From the NCBI RefSeq assembly GCF_001428625.1, contig NZ_LMIE01000030.1:141400-205399 (forward strand): a stretch of DNA of 64,000 bases. Direction: 5' to 3'. The notes beneath the pieces are model-generated. The model saw nothing but the letters and a program-made list of their open reading frames with translations. It was not told where the DNA came from and did no database searches. The position numbers and the translations under genes were made by a program. This document shows positions 1 through 8,460 of this stretch, piece after piece. The stretch comes from Hydrogenophaga sp. Root209 (GTDB lineage: Bacteria; Pseudomonadota; Gammaproteobacteria; Burkholderiales; Burkholderiaceae_C). The number at the start of each line of letters is the position of its first letter. The stretch's first letter is position 1.

Positions 1-930
1 GCCTGGGCTGACGCCGCGCTCAAGCTGCTGCCCCAGACCCGCCGCCACAGCCTGCTCCTCAAGTTGCTGCGCGTACCCTCGGTGGTGTTCGCCATCAACA
101 AACTCGACGCTGTGGATGACAGCACCGTCGCGTTCGAACACATCGGCGCGGCCTTGCGTGAATTTGCCGCGCAAGCCGGTATTCCGGTCACCGCTGTGGT
201 GCCCATCTCGGCACTCAAGGGCTGGAACGTCGTCGACGCCAGCGAACAGGCGGGCTGGTGCGGCTACAGCGGCCCCACGCTGCTCGAGATTCTTGAAGGC
301 CTGCCTGTGACACCGGCAGACAGCACGCTGCCTTTCGCCTTTGCCGTGCAATGGGTGGAGAAGTTCAACAGCTCCGCCGACACCTCACAAGGCCGTCGCG
401 TGTTCTGGGGCCGCGTGGCCACCGGAGGCGTGCAGGCAGGCCAGGGCGTGCGCATCATGCCCAACGGCCAGACCGCCGTGGTGGCCCAGGTGCTCAACCA
501 CGTGCGCCAACCGCAGGCCGTGCTCGCTGGCCACAGCGCAGGCATCGTTCTCGACCGTGAAGTTGATGTCTCGCGCGGCGACTGGCTGCTGGCCGATGGC
601 GAAGGCGAGGCTTTGAGCGGCAGCCGCGAGATTCGCGCCACCGTGGCCTGGCTCGACGACGAAACCCTGGTGCCTGGCCGCGTGTACTGGGCGCTGCACG
701 GGCACCGCTGGGTCAAGGCCAAGATCAAACGCATCGTGCACCGGCTCGACATCCACACCCTGGCAGAAGAGGACGCCAACCAGCTGGAACCCAACGCCAT
801 TGGCCACATCGAACTGACGCTGCAGGAACCACTGGCCACGCTGCCTTTTGCGCAATCGCGGGCCTTGGGTTCGCTGGTGCTGGTGGACACCGCGAGCCAT
901 CGCACGGCGGGGGCCTTGCTGGTCCAGTGA
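1..930 (+). CDS. cysN: Sulfate adenylyltransferase large subunit CysN, 5' partial
   Basis: This is the GTPase subunit of ATP sulfurylase, which with CysD makes adenosine 5'-phosphosulfate in cytoplasmic sulfate assimilation. The reading frame is open from base 1, so the gene starts upstream; 309 residues are visible. The GTPase NKxD motif appears as NKLD at visible residues 33-36, with an SALKG G5-like motif about 30 residues later. The EF-Tu-like beta-barrel domains follow. The Walker A/G1 and switch motifs lie outside the window, as would cysD. An elongation-factor-like paralogue is less likely, because the run before NKLD (LLPQTRRH...LLRVPSVVFA) looks like CysN. Confidence 0.9.
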   Translation, partial: AWADAALKLLPQTRRHSLLLKLLRVPSVVFAINKLDAVDDSTVAFEHIGAALREFAAQAGIPVTAVVPISALKGWNVVDASEQAGWCGYSGPTLLEILEGLPVTPADSTLPFAFAVQWVEKFNSSADTSQGRRVFWGRVATGGVQAGQGVRIMPNGQTAVVAQVLNHVRQPQAVLAGHSAGIVLDREVDVSRGDWLLADGEGEALSGSREIRATVAWLDDETLVPGRVYWALHGHRWVKAKIKRIVHRLDIHTLAEEDANQLEPNAIGHIELTLQEPLATLPFAQSRALGSLVLVDTASHRTAGALLVQ

Positions 931-1053
931 CGACAGCGCGGGCCGCGCAGCGCGCCCGCACCCGCCTAACTTGTGTCACGGCAAGGGCCATGGCCCAGCC
1001 CATCCCTGCCGGAAACCCTAAAATCACGGCTTCCACCGATTCCCAAGACCACC

Positions 1054-1383
1054 ATGACTCACGTTGTCACCGAAGCCTGCATCCGTTGCAAATACACCGA
1101 CTGTGTGGACGTCTGCCCCGTGGACTGCTTCCGCGAAGGCCCCAACTTCCTCACCATCGACCCGGACGAGTGCATCGACTGCGCGGTGTGCATCCCCGAA
1201 TGCCCGGTGAGCGCGATCTACGCCGAAGAAGACCTGCCCAAAGACCAGTTGCACATGACCAAGCTCAACGCCGATCTGGCGCTGTTGCCTGGCTGGAAGA
1301 GCATCACCAAGCGCAAGGCCCCCCTGGCCGACGCTGACGACTGGAAAGACCGCACCGGCAAACTTCCCGAGTTGCTGCGCTGA
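1054..1383 (+). CDS. fdxA: 7Fe (3Fe-4S/4Fe-4S) ferredoxin FdxA
   Basis: A 109-residue soluble electron carrier of the Azotobacter ferredoxin I type. Cysteines follow C9-x7-C17-x3-C21-P, C25, and C40-x2-C43-x2-C46-x3-C50-P, the pattern for one 3Fe-4S and one 4Fe-4S cluster; the extra C12 is also typical of this family. The ATG at 1054 was chosen because the family begins MTxVVTExC; a longer in-frame extension to 973 has no family support. The ferredoxin-NADP reductase gene begins 5 bp downstream, so the two are probably one operon and likely redox partners. Confidence 0.95.
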   Translation: MTHVVTEACIRCKYTDCVDVCPVDCFREGPNFLTIDPDECIDCAVCIPECPVSAIYAEEDLPKDQLHMTKLNADLALLPGWKSITKRKAPLADADDWKDRTGKLPELLR

Positions 1384-1388
1384 TCGGC

Positions 1389-2489
1389 ATGGAGCCGGAC
1401 CTGAACACGGCGGCCAGCTTGAACGCTGCCGTGCACGAAGGGCTAGTCGAAACCGACGCGGTCGTGATCGGAGCCGGCCCCGTCGGTCTGTTCCAGGTGT
1501 TCGAGCTGGGCTTGCTGGAGATCAAGGCCCATGTGATCGATGCCCTGCCCTACCCTGGTGGGCAGCCGGCCGAGCTCTACCCCGACAAGCCGATCTACGA
1601 CATCCCGGCCATTCCGGTGTGCACAGGCCAGGAACTGGTCAACAACCTGCTCAAGCAGATCGAGCCCTTCGGCGCCACCTTCCACCTGGGGCAGGAAGTC
1701 ACCACGGTTGAACAGCAGGATGACGGCCGATTCTTCGTGGCCACCTCCCGTGGCACACGTTTTCTCACCAAGACGCTTTTCATCGCCGCAGGCGTCGGGG
1801 CGTTCCAACCTCGTGCTCTCAAGCTCGACGGGCTCGATGCATTTGAAGGACGACAACTCTTCTACCGAGTCAAGAACCCCAACGAGTTTGCTGGCCAGAA
1901 CATCGTGATCGTGGGCGGCGGGGATGCGGCGCTTGAGTGGGCCACGACCTTCGCCGAACAGGGCCCCAACCACGCCAGGAGCGTGACCTTGATTCACCGT
2001 CGCGATGGCTTCCAGGCTGCGGCTGCGAGCATCGCACGCATGCGTGAATGCTGCGAGCGTCGCGAGATGCTTTTCATGGTCGGTCAGCCCACCGGCTTCG
2101 AATCCAACGGTGATCGCCTCACAGCCGTGCAGATCACCGACCCCCAAGCCGTGACTCACACCGTACCGCTCGACGTGTTGCTGGTCTTCTTCGGCCTATC
2201 GCCCAAGCTCGGACCCATCGCCGAATGGGGGCTGGACATCGAACGCAAGCAACTCGTGGTGGACACCGAGAAGTTCTCCACCAGCGTGCCGGGCATCTTC
2301 GCCGTGGGCGACATCAACACCTATCTCGGCAAGAAGAAGCTCATCCTCTCGGGCTTTCACGAAGCCACCCTCGCAGCCTTTGGCGCGACACCTTTCATCT
2401 TCCCCGACAGGAAGGTGATGCTTCAATACACAACCACGAGCACCAAACTGCACAAGGTGCTCGGCGTGGCATCACCCGTGTTCGATTGA
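1389..2489 (+). CDS. Ferredoxin--NADP reductase, TrxB-like type
   Basis: A 366-residue flavoprotein expected to move electrons between NADPH and ferredoxin. A Rossmann FAD motif GAGPVG lies at residues 28-33, and a second dinucleotide motif ([11 protein letters not shown]) near residue 175 fits NADPH binding. A C-terminal GDIN motif near residue 308 is the FAD-contacting signature of thioredoxin-reductase-like folds. No CxxC redox pair sits between the two nucleotide domains, which separates it from true thioredoxin reductase. It follows fdxA by 5 bp, which supports the ferredoxin partner. Confidence 0.88.
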   Translation: MEPDLNTAASLNAAVHEGLVETDAVVIGAGPVGLFQVFELGLLEIKAHVIDALPYPGGQPAELYPDKPIYDIPAIPVCTGQELVNNLLKQIEPFGATFHLGQEVTTVEQQDDGRFFVATSRGTRFLTKTLFIAAGVGAFQPRALKLDGLDAFEGRQLFYRVKNPNEFAGQNIVIVGGGDAALEWATTFAEQGPNHARSVTLIHRRDGFQAAAASIARMRECCERREMLFMVGQPTGFESNGDRLTAVQITDPQAVTHTVPLDVLLVFFGLSPKLGPIAEWGLDIERKQLVVDTEKFSTSVPGIFAVGDINTYLGKKKLILSGFHEATLAAFGATPFIFPDRKVMLQYTTTSTKLHKVLGVASPVFD

Positions 2490-2545
2490 ACACGACAAAT
2501 TTTCGACAAAACCTACGTTACGTCAGAAATCGAAAAAATCAACGC

Positions 2546-2551
2546 TATAAT
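2546..2551 (+). promoter_or_regulatory. Consensus -10 box for tRNA-Asn
   Basis: A perfect TATAAT ends 10 bases before the mature tRNA 5' end. No good -35 is visible at 16-18 bp upstream, where the sequence is TCAGAA-like. Assignment rests on the -10 match and its position. Confidence 0.6.
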
Positions 2552-2561
2552 TTGAGGCTGT

Positions 2562-2637
2562 TCCCTGATAGCTCAGTTGGTAGAGCGACGGACTGTTAAT
2601 CCGCAGGTCCCTGGTTCGAGTCCAGGTCGGGGAGCCA
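2562..2637 (+). tRNA. tRNA-Asn (GTT)
   Basis: A 76-nt cloverleaf with CCA encoded. The 7-bp acceptor stem pairs TCCCTGA (2562-2568) with TCGGGGA (2627-2633) through one T-G wobble. The D loop GCTCAGTTGGTAGAGC, the T-loop GGTTCGAGTCC and discriminator G2634 are all present. The anticodon loop CTGTTAA gives anticodon GTT, which reads asparagine codons. It is a single tRNA gene between the ferredoxin reductase and a VanZ-like gene. Confidence 0.97.
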
Positions 2638-2651
2638 CCCAACATCCACTC

Positions 2652-2680
2652 AAAGGCCTTCTTGCGAAGGCCTTTGTTGT
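2652..2680 (+). terminator. Rho-independent terminator after tRNA-Asn
   Basis: AAAGGCCTTC and GAAGGCCTTT form a perfect 10-bp stem around a TTGC loop at 2652-2675. A T-rich GTTGTTT tail follows. It starts 15 bases after the tRNA 3' end. Confidence 0.85.
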
Positions 2681-2692
2681 TTCTGCAAGCCC

Positions 2693-3052
2693 ATGCCTGC
2701 CATGAACCCACGACTGATCAGAGCCATTTTCTGGTGCAGCGCCATCGTGCTGGCCATTGCGTCTCTTTTGCCCTTGGATCTGTTGCCGCGCGAAGCCGCA
2801 ACGATCTGGGACAAAGGCCAGCATGTCTTCGGGTTTGCCTGGTTGGCGTTGGTGGGCCTGCTGGCATACGGCCGCCAGCCCTGGCCGATGCTCGCAGGGC
2901 TGGTTGTGTACGGCGGTGTCATCGAACTGTTGCAGGCCGCCACCGGCTGGCGATACGGCGAGTGGCTGGATTTTCTGGCCGATGCCATCGGCATCTTCAT
3001 CGGCGCGGCCCTGTGGCAGGGTCTGAGGCGTCTGGCAACACCGCAGAACTGA
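2693..3052 (+). CDS. VanZ-like small membrane protein
   Basis: A 119-residue protein with three or four hydrophobic segments. It has the VanZ-family layout: an early SLLPLD stretch, a KxxHxxGF-like element (KGQHVFGF near residue 41), and a C-terminal D-x3-DxxG element (DFLADAIGIF near residue 93). The family is widespread and mostly uncharacterised; the name comes from a teicoplanin-resistance accessory gene, and resistance is not implied here. Neither ATG (2693 or 2702) has a clear Shine-Dalgarno, so the start is uncertain by three codons. Confidence 0.75.
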   Translation: MPAMNPRLIRAIFWCSAIVLAIASLLPLDLLPREAATIWDKGQHVFGFAWLALVGLLAYGRQPWPMLAGLVVYGGVIELLQAATGWRYGEWLDFLADAIGIFIGAALWQGLRRLATPQN

Positions 3053-3073
3053 GGCCAGCCGCACAATAGCGGC

Positions 3074-3844
3074 ATGTCGCACGCCCCACCCAACCGCGCC
3101 CTGCCCTGGCTGGAACCTGGTCAACCGTTTCCTCCGGTGGAGACAGCGTGGGGCTCGGGCGATCCAGCGCCTGGCCTGTTGGCCGCTGGTGGCGTGCTCG
3201 ATGTGCCGTCCCTCATTGCGGCCTATTCGCGGGGCATCTTTCCTTGGTTCAGCGCCGGACAGCCCATTCTGTGGTGGAGCACCGATCCCCGCATGGTGCT
3301 GGAGACGCAGGCGTTTCGCCTGCACCGGTCGCTGCGCAAGACCATCCAGAAAATGCGCCTTGAAGGCAGTTTGGAGATTCGCTTCGACCACGGCTTCGAG
3401 CGTGTGATCCGAGCTTGCGCCAGCACGCCGCGGGATGGTCAGGATGGAACCTGGATTCTGCCGGCCATGGTGCAGGCCTACACCCGGTTGCACCATGCGG
3501 GCATCGCTCACAGTGTGGAGACCTGGATCGATGGCGAACTTGCCGGCGGCCTGTATTGCATCAATCTGGGCGGCATGGTCTATGGCGAATCCATGTTCAG
3601 CCGGCAAAGCGATGCCTCCAAGATCGCGCTCGCCGCACTGGTGGCCTTCTGCCGAGCCAAGGGCTTGCCTCTGATCGATTGCCAGCAGAACACGCCACAC
3701 CTCGCCAGCCTCGGAGGGCGATTGATGCCTCGAGTGGCCTTCTGCCGACACGTCAGCGAGGCCATGTCGCGCCCCGCGCCAAGGTGGGAATTCCTCCCCA
3801 TATACTGGCAAAACGTCATCCCTGAACAACGTCGGCACGCGTGA
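3074..3844 (+). CDS. aat: Leucyl/phenylalanyl-tRNA--protein transferase
   Basis: A 256-residue enzyme that adds Leu or Phe to proteins bearing N-terminal Arg or Lys, marking them for ClpS/ClpAP in the bacterial N-end rule. The family signature is clear: FPPVETA near residue 19, GGxLDVPxLIAAYxRGIFPWF around residues 38-59, and the WWSTDPR block. It ends in a GTGA overlap with bpt, so the two N-end-rule transferases are translationally coupled. Length is normal for Aat. Confidence 0.95.
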   Translation: MSHAPPNRALPWLEPGQPFPPVETAWGSGDPAPGLLAAGGVLDVPSLIAAYSRGIFPWFSAGQPILWWSTDPRMVLETQAFRLHRSLRKTIQKMRLEGSLEIRFDHGFERVIRACASTPRDGQDGTWILPAMVQAYTRLHHAGIAHSVETWIDGELAGGLYCINLGGMVYGESMFSRQSDASKIALAALVAFCRAKGLPLIDCQQNTPHLASLGGRLMPRVAFCRHVSEAMSRPAPRWEFLPIYWQNVIPEQRRHA

Positions 3845-4578
3845 CACACCTCAAAGAACTCCCGCTCCAGGCGCTGCAGTTTTACGCCACAGCGCCCTAC
3901 CCGTGCAGCTACCTGCCGGGACATCAGGCCAGATCGCAGGTGGCCACGCCCAGCCACCTCATCCACAACGACGCCTATTCCGATCTGGTCACGCACGGCT
4001 TTCGCCGCAGCGGCATGTTCACCTACCGCCCGTACTGCGATGGTTGCCAGGCCTGCGTGCCACTGCGCGTGCCCGTGGCGGATTTCAAGCCCAGCCGCAG
4101 CCAGCGTCGTTCCCACGCGCAGCATGCCCATTTGCAAAGTCGTGTGCTCAAGCTGTGTTTCGTACCGGAGCACTATCAGCTTTACTTGCGCTACCAGAAC
4201 AGTCGCCATGCCGGTGGCGGCATGGACCACGACAGCATCGACCAGTACACCCAGTTCCTGCTGCAAAGTCGAGTCAACTCGCGCTTGATCGAGTTCCACG
4301 AGCCGGGCACGGATGGGCAACCCTCGCGCTTGAAGATGGTGTCCATCGTCGATGTACTCAACGACGGCTTGTCGGCGGTCTACACCTTCTACGAGCCCGA
4401 TGACAAGGCCAGCTACGGCACCTACAGCGTGCTCTGGCAGATCGAGCAGGCGAAGGCGCTGGACCTTCCCCACATCTATCTGGGCTACTGGATCGCCCAG
4501 AGCAGCAAGATGAGCTACAAGGCGGGCTTTCAACCACACGAGTTGTTGCTCGATGGTCGATGGGTCCCGGGCGCTTGA
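3841..4578 (+). CDS. bpt: Aspartate/glutamate leucyltransferase Bpt
   Basis: A 245-residue transferase that adds Leu to N-terminal Asp or Glu, complementing Aat. It starts at GTG 3841, which overlaps the aat stop by 4 bp; a later ATG would lose the conserved N-terminal region. Family features are the early C-SYLPGxxARSQVA block near residues 23-36, a [16 protein letters not shown] cysteine cluster near residues 61-76, and a C-terminal YLGYWIxxSxKMxYKxxFxP block. Confidence 0.95.
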   Translation: MTHLKELPLQALQFYATAPYPCSYLPGHQARSQVATPSHLIHNDAYSDLVTHGFRRSGMFTYRPYCDGCQACVPLRVPVADFKPSRSQRRSHAQHAHLQSRVLKLCFVPEHYQLYLRYQNSRHAGGGMDHDSIDQYTQFLLQSRVNSRLIEFHEPGTDGQPSRLKMVSIVDVLNDGLSAVYTFYEPDDKASYGTYSVLWQIEQAKALDLPHIYLGYWIAQSSKMSYKAGFQPHELLLDGRWVPGA

Positions 4579-4645
4579 GACCGAATGGCGCGCGCACCAC
4601 ACGGCACCTGATTTCATCTCGTAAAATTTCGGTCACACTCGTGCC

Positions 4646-5443
4646 ATGACCAAACGCTCCGACTCCATCCCCGCCACGCCCACGGTTCAGGTCATTGAAC
4701 GCATGTTCAACCTGCTCGAAGTACTTGCCTCCAAAGAAGAGCCGGTATCGCTCAAGGAGATCAGTGAAAAGACGGGATTGCACCCGTCAACGGCGCACCG
4801 CATTCTCAACGACCTCACCATCGGCCGCTTTGTTGACCGCCCCGAAGCGGGCAGCTACCGGCTGGGCATGCGGCTGCTGGAACTGGGCAACCTCGTGAAG
4901 GCCCGACTGAGCGTGCGCGACGCAGCCTTGCTGCCCATGCGCGAATTGCACAAGCAGATCCAGCAACCGGTCAATCTAAGCGTGCGCCAAGGCGACGAGA
5001 TCGTGTATGTCGAGCGCGCCTACAGCGAACGCTCGGGCATGCAGGTGGTGCGAGCGATTGGCGGCCGCGCGCCACTGCACCTCACGTCGGTGGGCAAGCT
5101 CTTCCTCGCCGATGACGAGCCACAACGTGTCAGGGCCTACGCCACGCGCACGGGGCTGGCAGGCAACACGCGCAACAGCCTGACCCAGTTGCCCAGCCTG
5201 GAACGCGAGCTGGCGCAATGCCGCCAGGCCGGCGTGGCGCGCGACAACGAAGAACTGGAGCTGGGCGTGCGCTGCATGGCCGCCGGCATCTACGACGACC
5301 AGAACAAATTGGTGGCCGGCCTGTCGATTTCCGCACCGGCGGATCGGATTGATGAAAGCTGGCTTCCCAAACTCAGGACCACGGCAGCGGAAATATCGTC
5401 GGCCCTGGGATGTTCACGGCCGGCGGGTACGACAGCACGCTGA
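4646..5443 (+). CDS. IclR-family transcriptional regulator
   Basis: A 265-residue regulator with an N-terminal winged helix-turn-helix around residues 15-75 (LKEISEKTGLHPSTAHRIL) and a C-terminal IclR effector-binding domain from about residue 85. The domain includes the conserved HLTSVGKL element. No catabolic gene lies beside it in an arrangement that names its target. It is followed by a strong terminator, so it is probably monocistronic. The effector cannot be inferred. Confidence 0.9.
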   Translation: MTKRSDSIPATPTVQVIERMFNLLEVLASKEEPVSLKEISEKTGLHPSTAHRILNDLTIGRFVDRPEAGSYRLGMRLLELGNLVKARLSVRDAALLPMRELHKQIQQPVNLSVRQGDEIVYVERAYSERSGMQVVRAIGGRAPLHLTSVGKLFLADDEPQRVRAYATRTGLAGNTRNSLTQLPSLERELAQCRQAGVARDNEELELGVRCMAAGIYDDQNKLVAGLSISAPADRIDESWLPKLRTTAAEISSALGCSRPAGTTAR

Positions 5444-5460
5444 GCTCGCTGGCGCACATG

Positions 5461-5489
5461 AAAAACGGTCCTGCAAGGACCGTTTTTTT
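5461..5489. terminator. Bidirectional terminator between IclR gene and pbpG
   Basis: AAAAACGGTCCT-GCA-AGGACCGTTTTT has A-rich and T-rich flanks on both sides, so it can terminate the convergent IclR gene and pbpG. Confidence 0.9.
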
Positions 5490-5512
5490 ATCGCTCGGGG
5501 AGCGGACCCGAA

Positions 5513-6700
5513 TCAACCCTGCGGGCGCGCGGCCATCATCGGGCGAGGCGTTGTTTCAGCCTGTACTTCCACCCAACGCCGCACGCGCTCCGCGTCCTGC
5601 ATGCGGCTCAGTTTGCCAGCCGAGTCCAGGAACACCATGATCAACTGGCGACCCGCCACCTTCGCCTGCATCACCAGGCAGCGGCCTGCTTCAGAGATGT
5701 AGCCCGTCTTTTGCAGGCCGATCTCCCAGTCCGGGTTCTTGATCAGGCGATTCGAATTGTTGTAGTGCAGCGTGCGGCGGCCCAACTCGACCTCATGGCC
5801 AGGCGATGTGGACAGGCTGCGCAGAATGGGCCGCTCATAGGCCACCGACACCAACGTGGCAAGATCGCGCGCGCTGGACTGGTTCAGGCTGGACAGCCCC
5901 GTGGGTTCGACGTAACGGGTGTCGCTCATGCCGAGTTGCCGTGCCTTGCTGTTCATCAGCCGGACAAACTCGCTCAAACCACCTGGGTAGGTACGACCAA
6001 GGGCATTCGCAGCGCGATTTTCGCTGGACATCAGCGCCAGATGCATCATTTCGCCACGCGACAATGTGCTCCCCACTGCCAGCCGCGAACTGCTGCCCTT
6101 GTAGGTGTCAACATCGTCCTGGGTGATGGTGATCAACTCGTTCATGTCCAGATTCGCGTCGGCGATCACCAGACCGGTCATGAGTTTGGTCAAGGACGCG
6201 ATGGGCAGCACGGCGGCGTCGTTCTTGCTGAACAAGACCTCATTGGTTTCCTGATCGATCACCAACGCCACGCTGGAGTTGAGGTCCAGGCGATCATCGC
6301 TGCCACGCAGACCCAACTGCTCCCCCATGGACAGCCGTGCTGGTGCGACCACCCGCACCACGGCAGTCTTGTAGGATTTGCTGGCTGCGTTGCGGGAGGC
6401 CACCTGACGGGCCGTGGGCTTCTTGCCCGACGCAATCTGAACCTTGACTCGGGATGGCCCCCTTTTCACCACGACCACGGCCTTCTTTGGCTTGGCTGTC
6501 GCTTGCTTGCGGGTGGGTGCTTGGGCCGACACAGCTTTTCGCTTGGTCGCAACTTTGGCCGACGCTGCTTTTGAGGTCTTGCCGACCTTGGCCGTGCTGG
6601 AGGCCGCGTTCACCACCAAGGGCAATGCGCACACGCCCATCCAGGCGGCCACCGTGGCTGCAAAGATCAGTTTTCGAATGCGGAAAACGCCTAGGCTCAT
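5513..6700 (-). CDS. pbpG: D-alanyl-D-alanine endopeptidase, PBP7/8 type
   Basis: A 395-residue exported serine peptidase expected to cleave peptidoglycan cross-links. After a signal peptide (residues 1-33, ending near VNAASS) there is a Lys/Ala-rich linker of about 75 residues with repeated K-A motifs, possibly a surface or wall-binding region. The penicillin-binding core carries SLTK (the SxxK nucleophile box), SEN, and KTG near residue 335. The long basic linker is unusual compared with shorter E. coli PBP7. It stands alone between a terminator and its own promoter. Confidence 0.88.
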   Translation of the reverse strand: MSLGVFRIRKLIFAATVAAWMGVCALPLVVNAASSTAKVGKTSKAASAKVATKRKAVSAQAPTRKQATAKPKKAVVVVKRGPSRVKVQIASGKKPTARQVASRNAASKSYKTAVVRVVAPARLSMGEQLGLRGSDDRLDLNSSVALVIDQETNEVLFSKNDAAVLPIASLTKLMTGLVIADANLDMNELITITQDDVDTYKGSSSRLAVGSTLSRGEMMHLALMSSENRAANALGRTYPGGLSEFVRLMNSKARQLGMSDTRYVEPTGLSSLNQSSARDLATLVSVAYERPILRSLSTSPGHEVELGRRTLHYNNSNRLIKNPDWEIGLQKTGYISEAGRCLVMQAKVAGRQLIMVFLDSAGKLSRMQDAERVRRWVEVQAETTPRPMMAARPQG

Positions 6701-6701
6701 G

Positions 6702-6738
6702 ACTTCACTCCAGCACAGGGATTGCGCTGGAGTGAAGT
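6702..6738. repeat. Perfect 13-bp inverted repeat at the pbpG start
   Basis: ACTTCACTCCAGC (6702-6714) and GCTGGAGTGAAGT (6726-6738) are perfect complements separated by 11 bases. The dyad begins one base before the pbpG ATG. It covers the Shine-Dalgarno (GGAG) and reaches into the -10 box. It may be a DNA operator. If transcription begins farther upstream, it could instead be an RNA hairpin hiding the ribosome binding site. Confidence 0.8.
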
Positions 6739-6764
6739 ATAGGCATACAGAAAAAAACTAGCAA
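6736..6764 (-). promoter_or_regulatory. Predicted sigma70 promoter of pbpG
   Basis: On the minus strand, TTGCTA (6764-6759) and TATACT (6741-6736) are separated by exactly 17 bases containing a T-run. A start near 6729 would give a leader of only about 28 nt and put the dyad across the start site. Confidence 0.6.
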
Positions 6765-6876
6765 TATCAAATGCTTGGGAAATTCTCTTAAATGATCGGT
6801 AGAACAGGTGCTACTTTTGGTGTCATTTCTGAAGATCAAAACACTGCGCGTCTTAAGTGATTGATTTTGCTCACCT

Positions 6877-8418
6877 TTATCCTTGCGCTGCCACGCGGTC
6901 GAACTTGCTGTGCAATTTGTTCAATGCGCTCAGATAGGCTTTGGCGGAAGCCACAACAATGTCGGGATCCGCACCCACGCCATTGACGACGCGGCCACCA
7001 TGCTGCAAACGCACCGTCACTTCACCCTGACTCTCGGTCGAACCACTCGTGATGGCATTGACCGAATACAGAACCAGTTCCGCGCCGCTTTTGACATGGA
7101 TTTCGATGGCCTTCAGTGACGCATCCACCGGTCCATTGCCGTCGCTCTCAACCTGAATTTCCTGGCCATCCACGGTGAACACCACGCTGGCGTGCGGACG
7201 TTCACCGGTCTCGCTGCGTTGCTTGAGCGAGACCAGTCCGTATTGCTCCTTTTCCGCGGTGACACTCTCATCGCTGCACAGCGCGAGGATGTCCTCGTCG
7301 AAGATCTCGCTCTTGCGGTCGGCCAGCTCCTTGAACGCCGCGAATGCGGTGTTGATCTCGCTCTCGGACTCCATCTCGATGCCCAAGTCCTGCAGGCGTT
7401 GCTTGAACGCGTTGCGGCCGCTGAGCTTGCCCAGCACGATCTTGTTGGCGCTCCAACCCACGTCCTCGGCCCGCATGATTTCGTAGGTGTCGCGCGCCTT
7501 GAGCACACCGTCCTGGTGAATGCCGCTGGCGTGCGCAAAGGCATTGGCACCCACCACCGCCTTGTTGGGCTGCACCACAAAACCGGTGGTCTGGCTCACC
7601 ATGCGGCTCGCCGGCACGATCTGCGTGGCATCCACGCCCACATCGAGCCCGAAGTAGTCGCGCCGCGTGCGCACCGCCATCACGATCTCTTCAAGCGAGC
7701 AGTTGCCTGCGCGTTCGCCCAGGCCGTTGATGGTGCACTCCACCTGACGTGCGCCGCCGATCTTCACACCCGCGAGGGAGTTGGCCACCGCCATGCCCAA
7801 GTCGTTATGGCAGTGCACCGACCAGATCGCCTTGTCGGAATTGGGAACGCGCTCGCGCAAAGTGCGGATGAACTCACCATACAGCTCGGGGACCGCATAA
7901 CCCACGGTGTCGGGGATGTTGAGCGTGGTGGCGCCTTCCTTGATCACGGCTTCCAGAACGCGGCAAAGATAGTCCATGTCACTGCGGTAGCCGTCTTCCG
8001 GACTGAACTCGATGTCGTCCACCAGGTTGCGCGCAAAACGCACCGACTGCTTGGCCTGCTCCAGCACCTGCTCGGGCGTCATGCGCAGCTTCTTCTCCAT
8101 GTGCAACGCGCTGGTGGCAATGAAGGTGTGGATGCGGGCCCGGTGCGCACCCTGGAGTGCCTCGGCGGCGCGCGCAATATCTTTGTCGTTGGCGCGTGCC
8201 AGCGAGCACACCGTGGAGTCCTTGATCACGGCGGCGATCGCCTTGACGGATTCGAAATCGCCATTGGAACTGGCGGCAAAACCGGCCTCGATCACGTCCA
8301 CCTTCAGGCGCTCCAGCTGGCGCGCAATGCGCAGCTTCTCGTCCTTGGTCATGGAAGCGCCGGGCGACTGCTCGCCATCGCGCAGGGTGGTGTCGAAAAT
8401 GATCAGTTTGTCGCTCAT
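6877..8418 (-). CDS. leuA: 2-Isopropylmalate synthase, E. coli-type
   Basis: A 513-residue enzyme for the first committed step of leucine synthesis, acetyl-CoA plus 2-oxoisovalerate. The TIM-barrel signature [12 protein letters not shown] is near residue 11. [12 protein letters not shown] near residue 202 and GNCSLEE near residue 238 follow. The C-terminal allosteric LeuA dimer domain ([13 protein letters not shown]) is present, so leucine feedback is plausible. It lies 42 bp downstream of a second, dissimilar leuA and is probably co-transcribed with it. Confidence 0.93.
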   Translation of the reverse strand: MSDKLIIFDTTLRDGEQSPGASMTKDEKLRIARQLERLKVDVIEAGFAASSNGDFESVKAIAAVIKDSTVCSLARANDKDIARAAEALQGAHRARIHTFIATSALHMEKKLRMTPEQVLEQAKQSVRFARNLVDDIEFSPEDGYRSDMDYLCRVLEAVIKEGATTLNIPDTVGYAVPELYGEFIRTLRERVPNSDKAIWSVHCHNDLGMAVANSLAGVKIGGARQVECTINGLGERAGNCSLEEIVMAVRTRRDYFGLDVGVDATQIVPASRMVSQTTGFVVQPNKAVVGANAFAHASGIHQDGVLKARDTYEIMRAEDVGWSANKIVLGKLSGRNAFKQRLQDLGIEMESESEINTAFAAFKELADRKSEIFDEDILALCSDESVTAEKEQYGLVSLKQRSETGERPHASVVFTVDGQEIQVESDGNGPVDASLKAIEIHVKSGAELVLYSVNAITSGSTESQGEVTVRLQHGGRVVNGVGADPDIVVASAKAYLSALNKLHSKFDRVAAQG

Positions 8419-8460
8419 GGGAAAACTCCGTGGGAAATGATGATCTTGGGCAGGCTGGCG

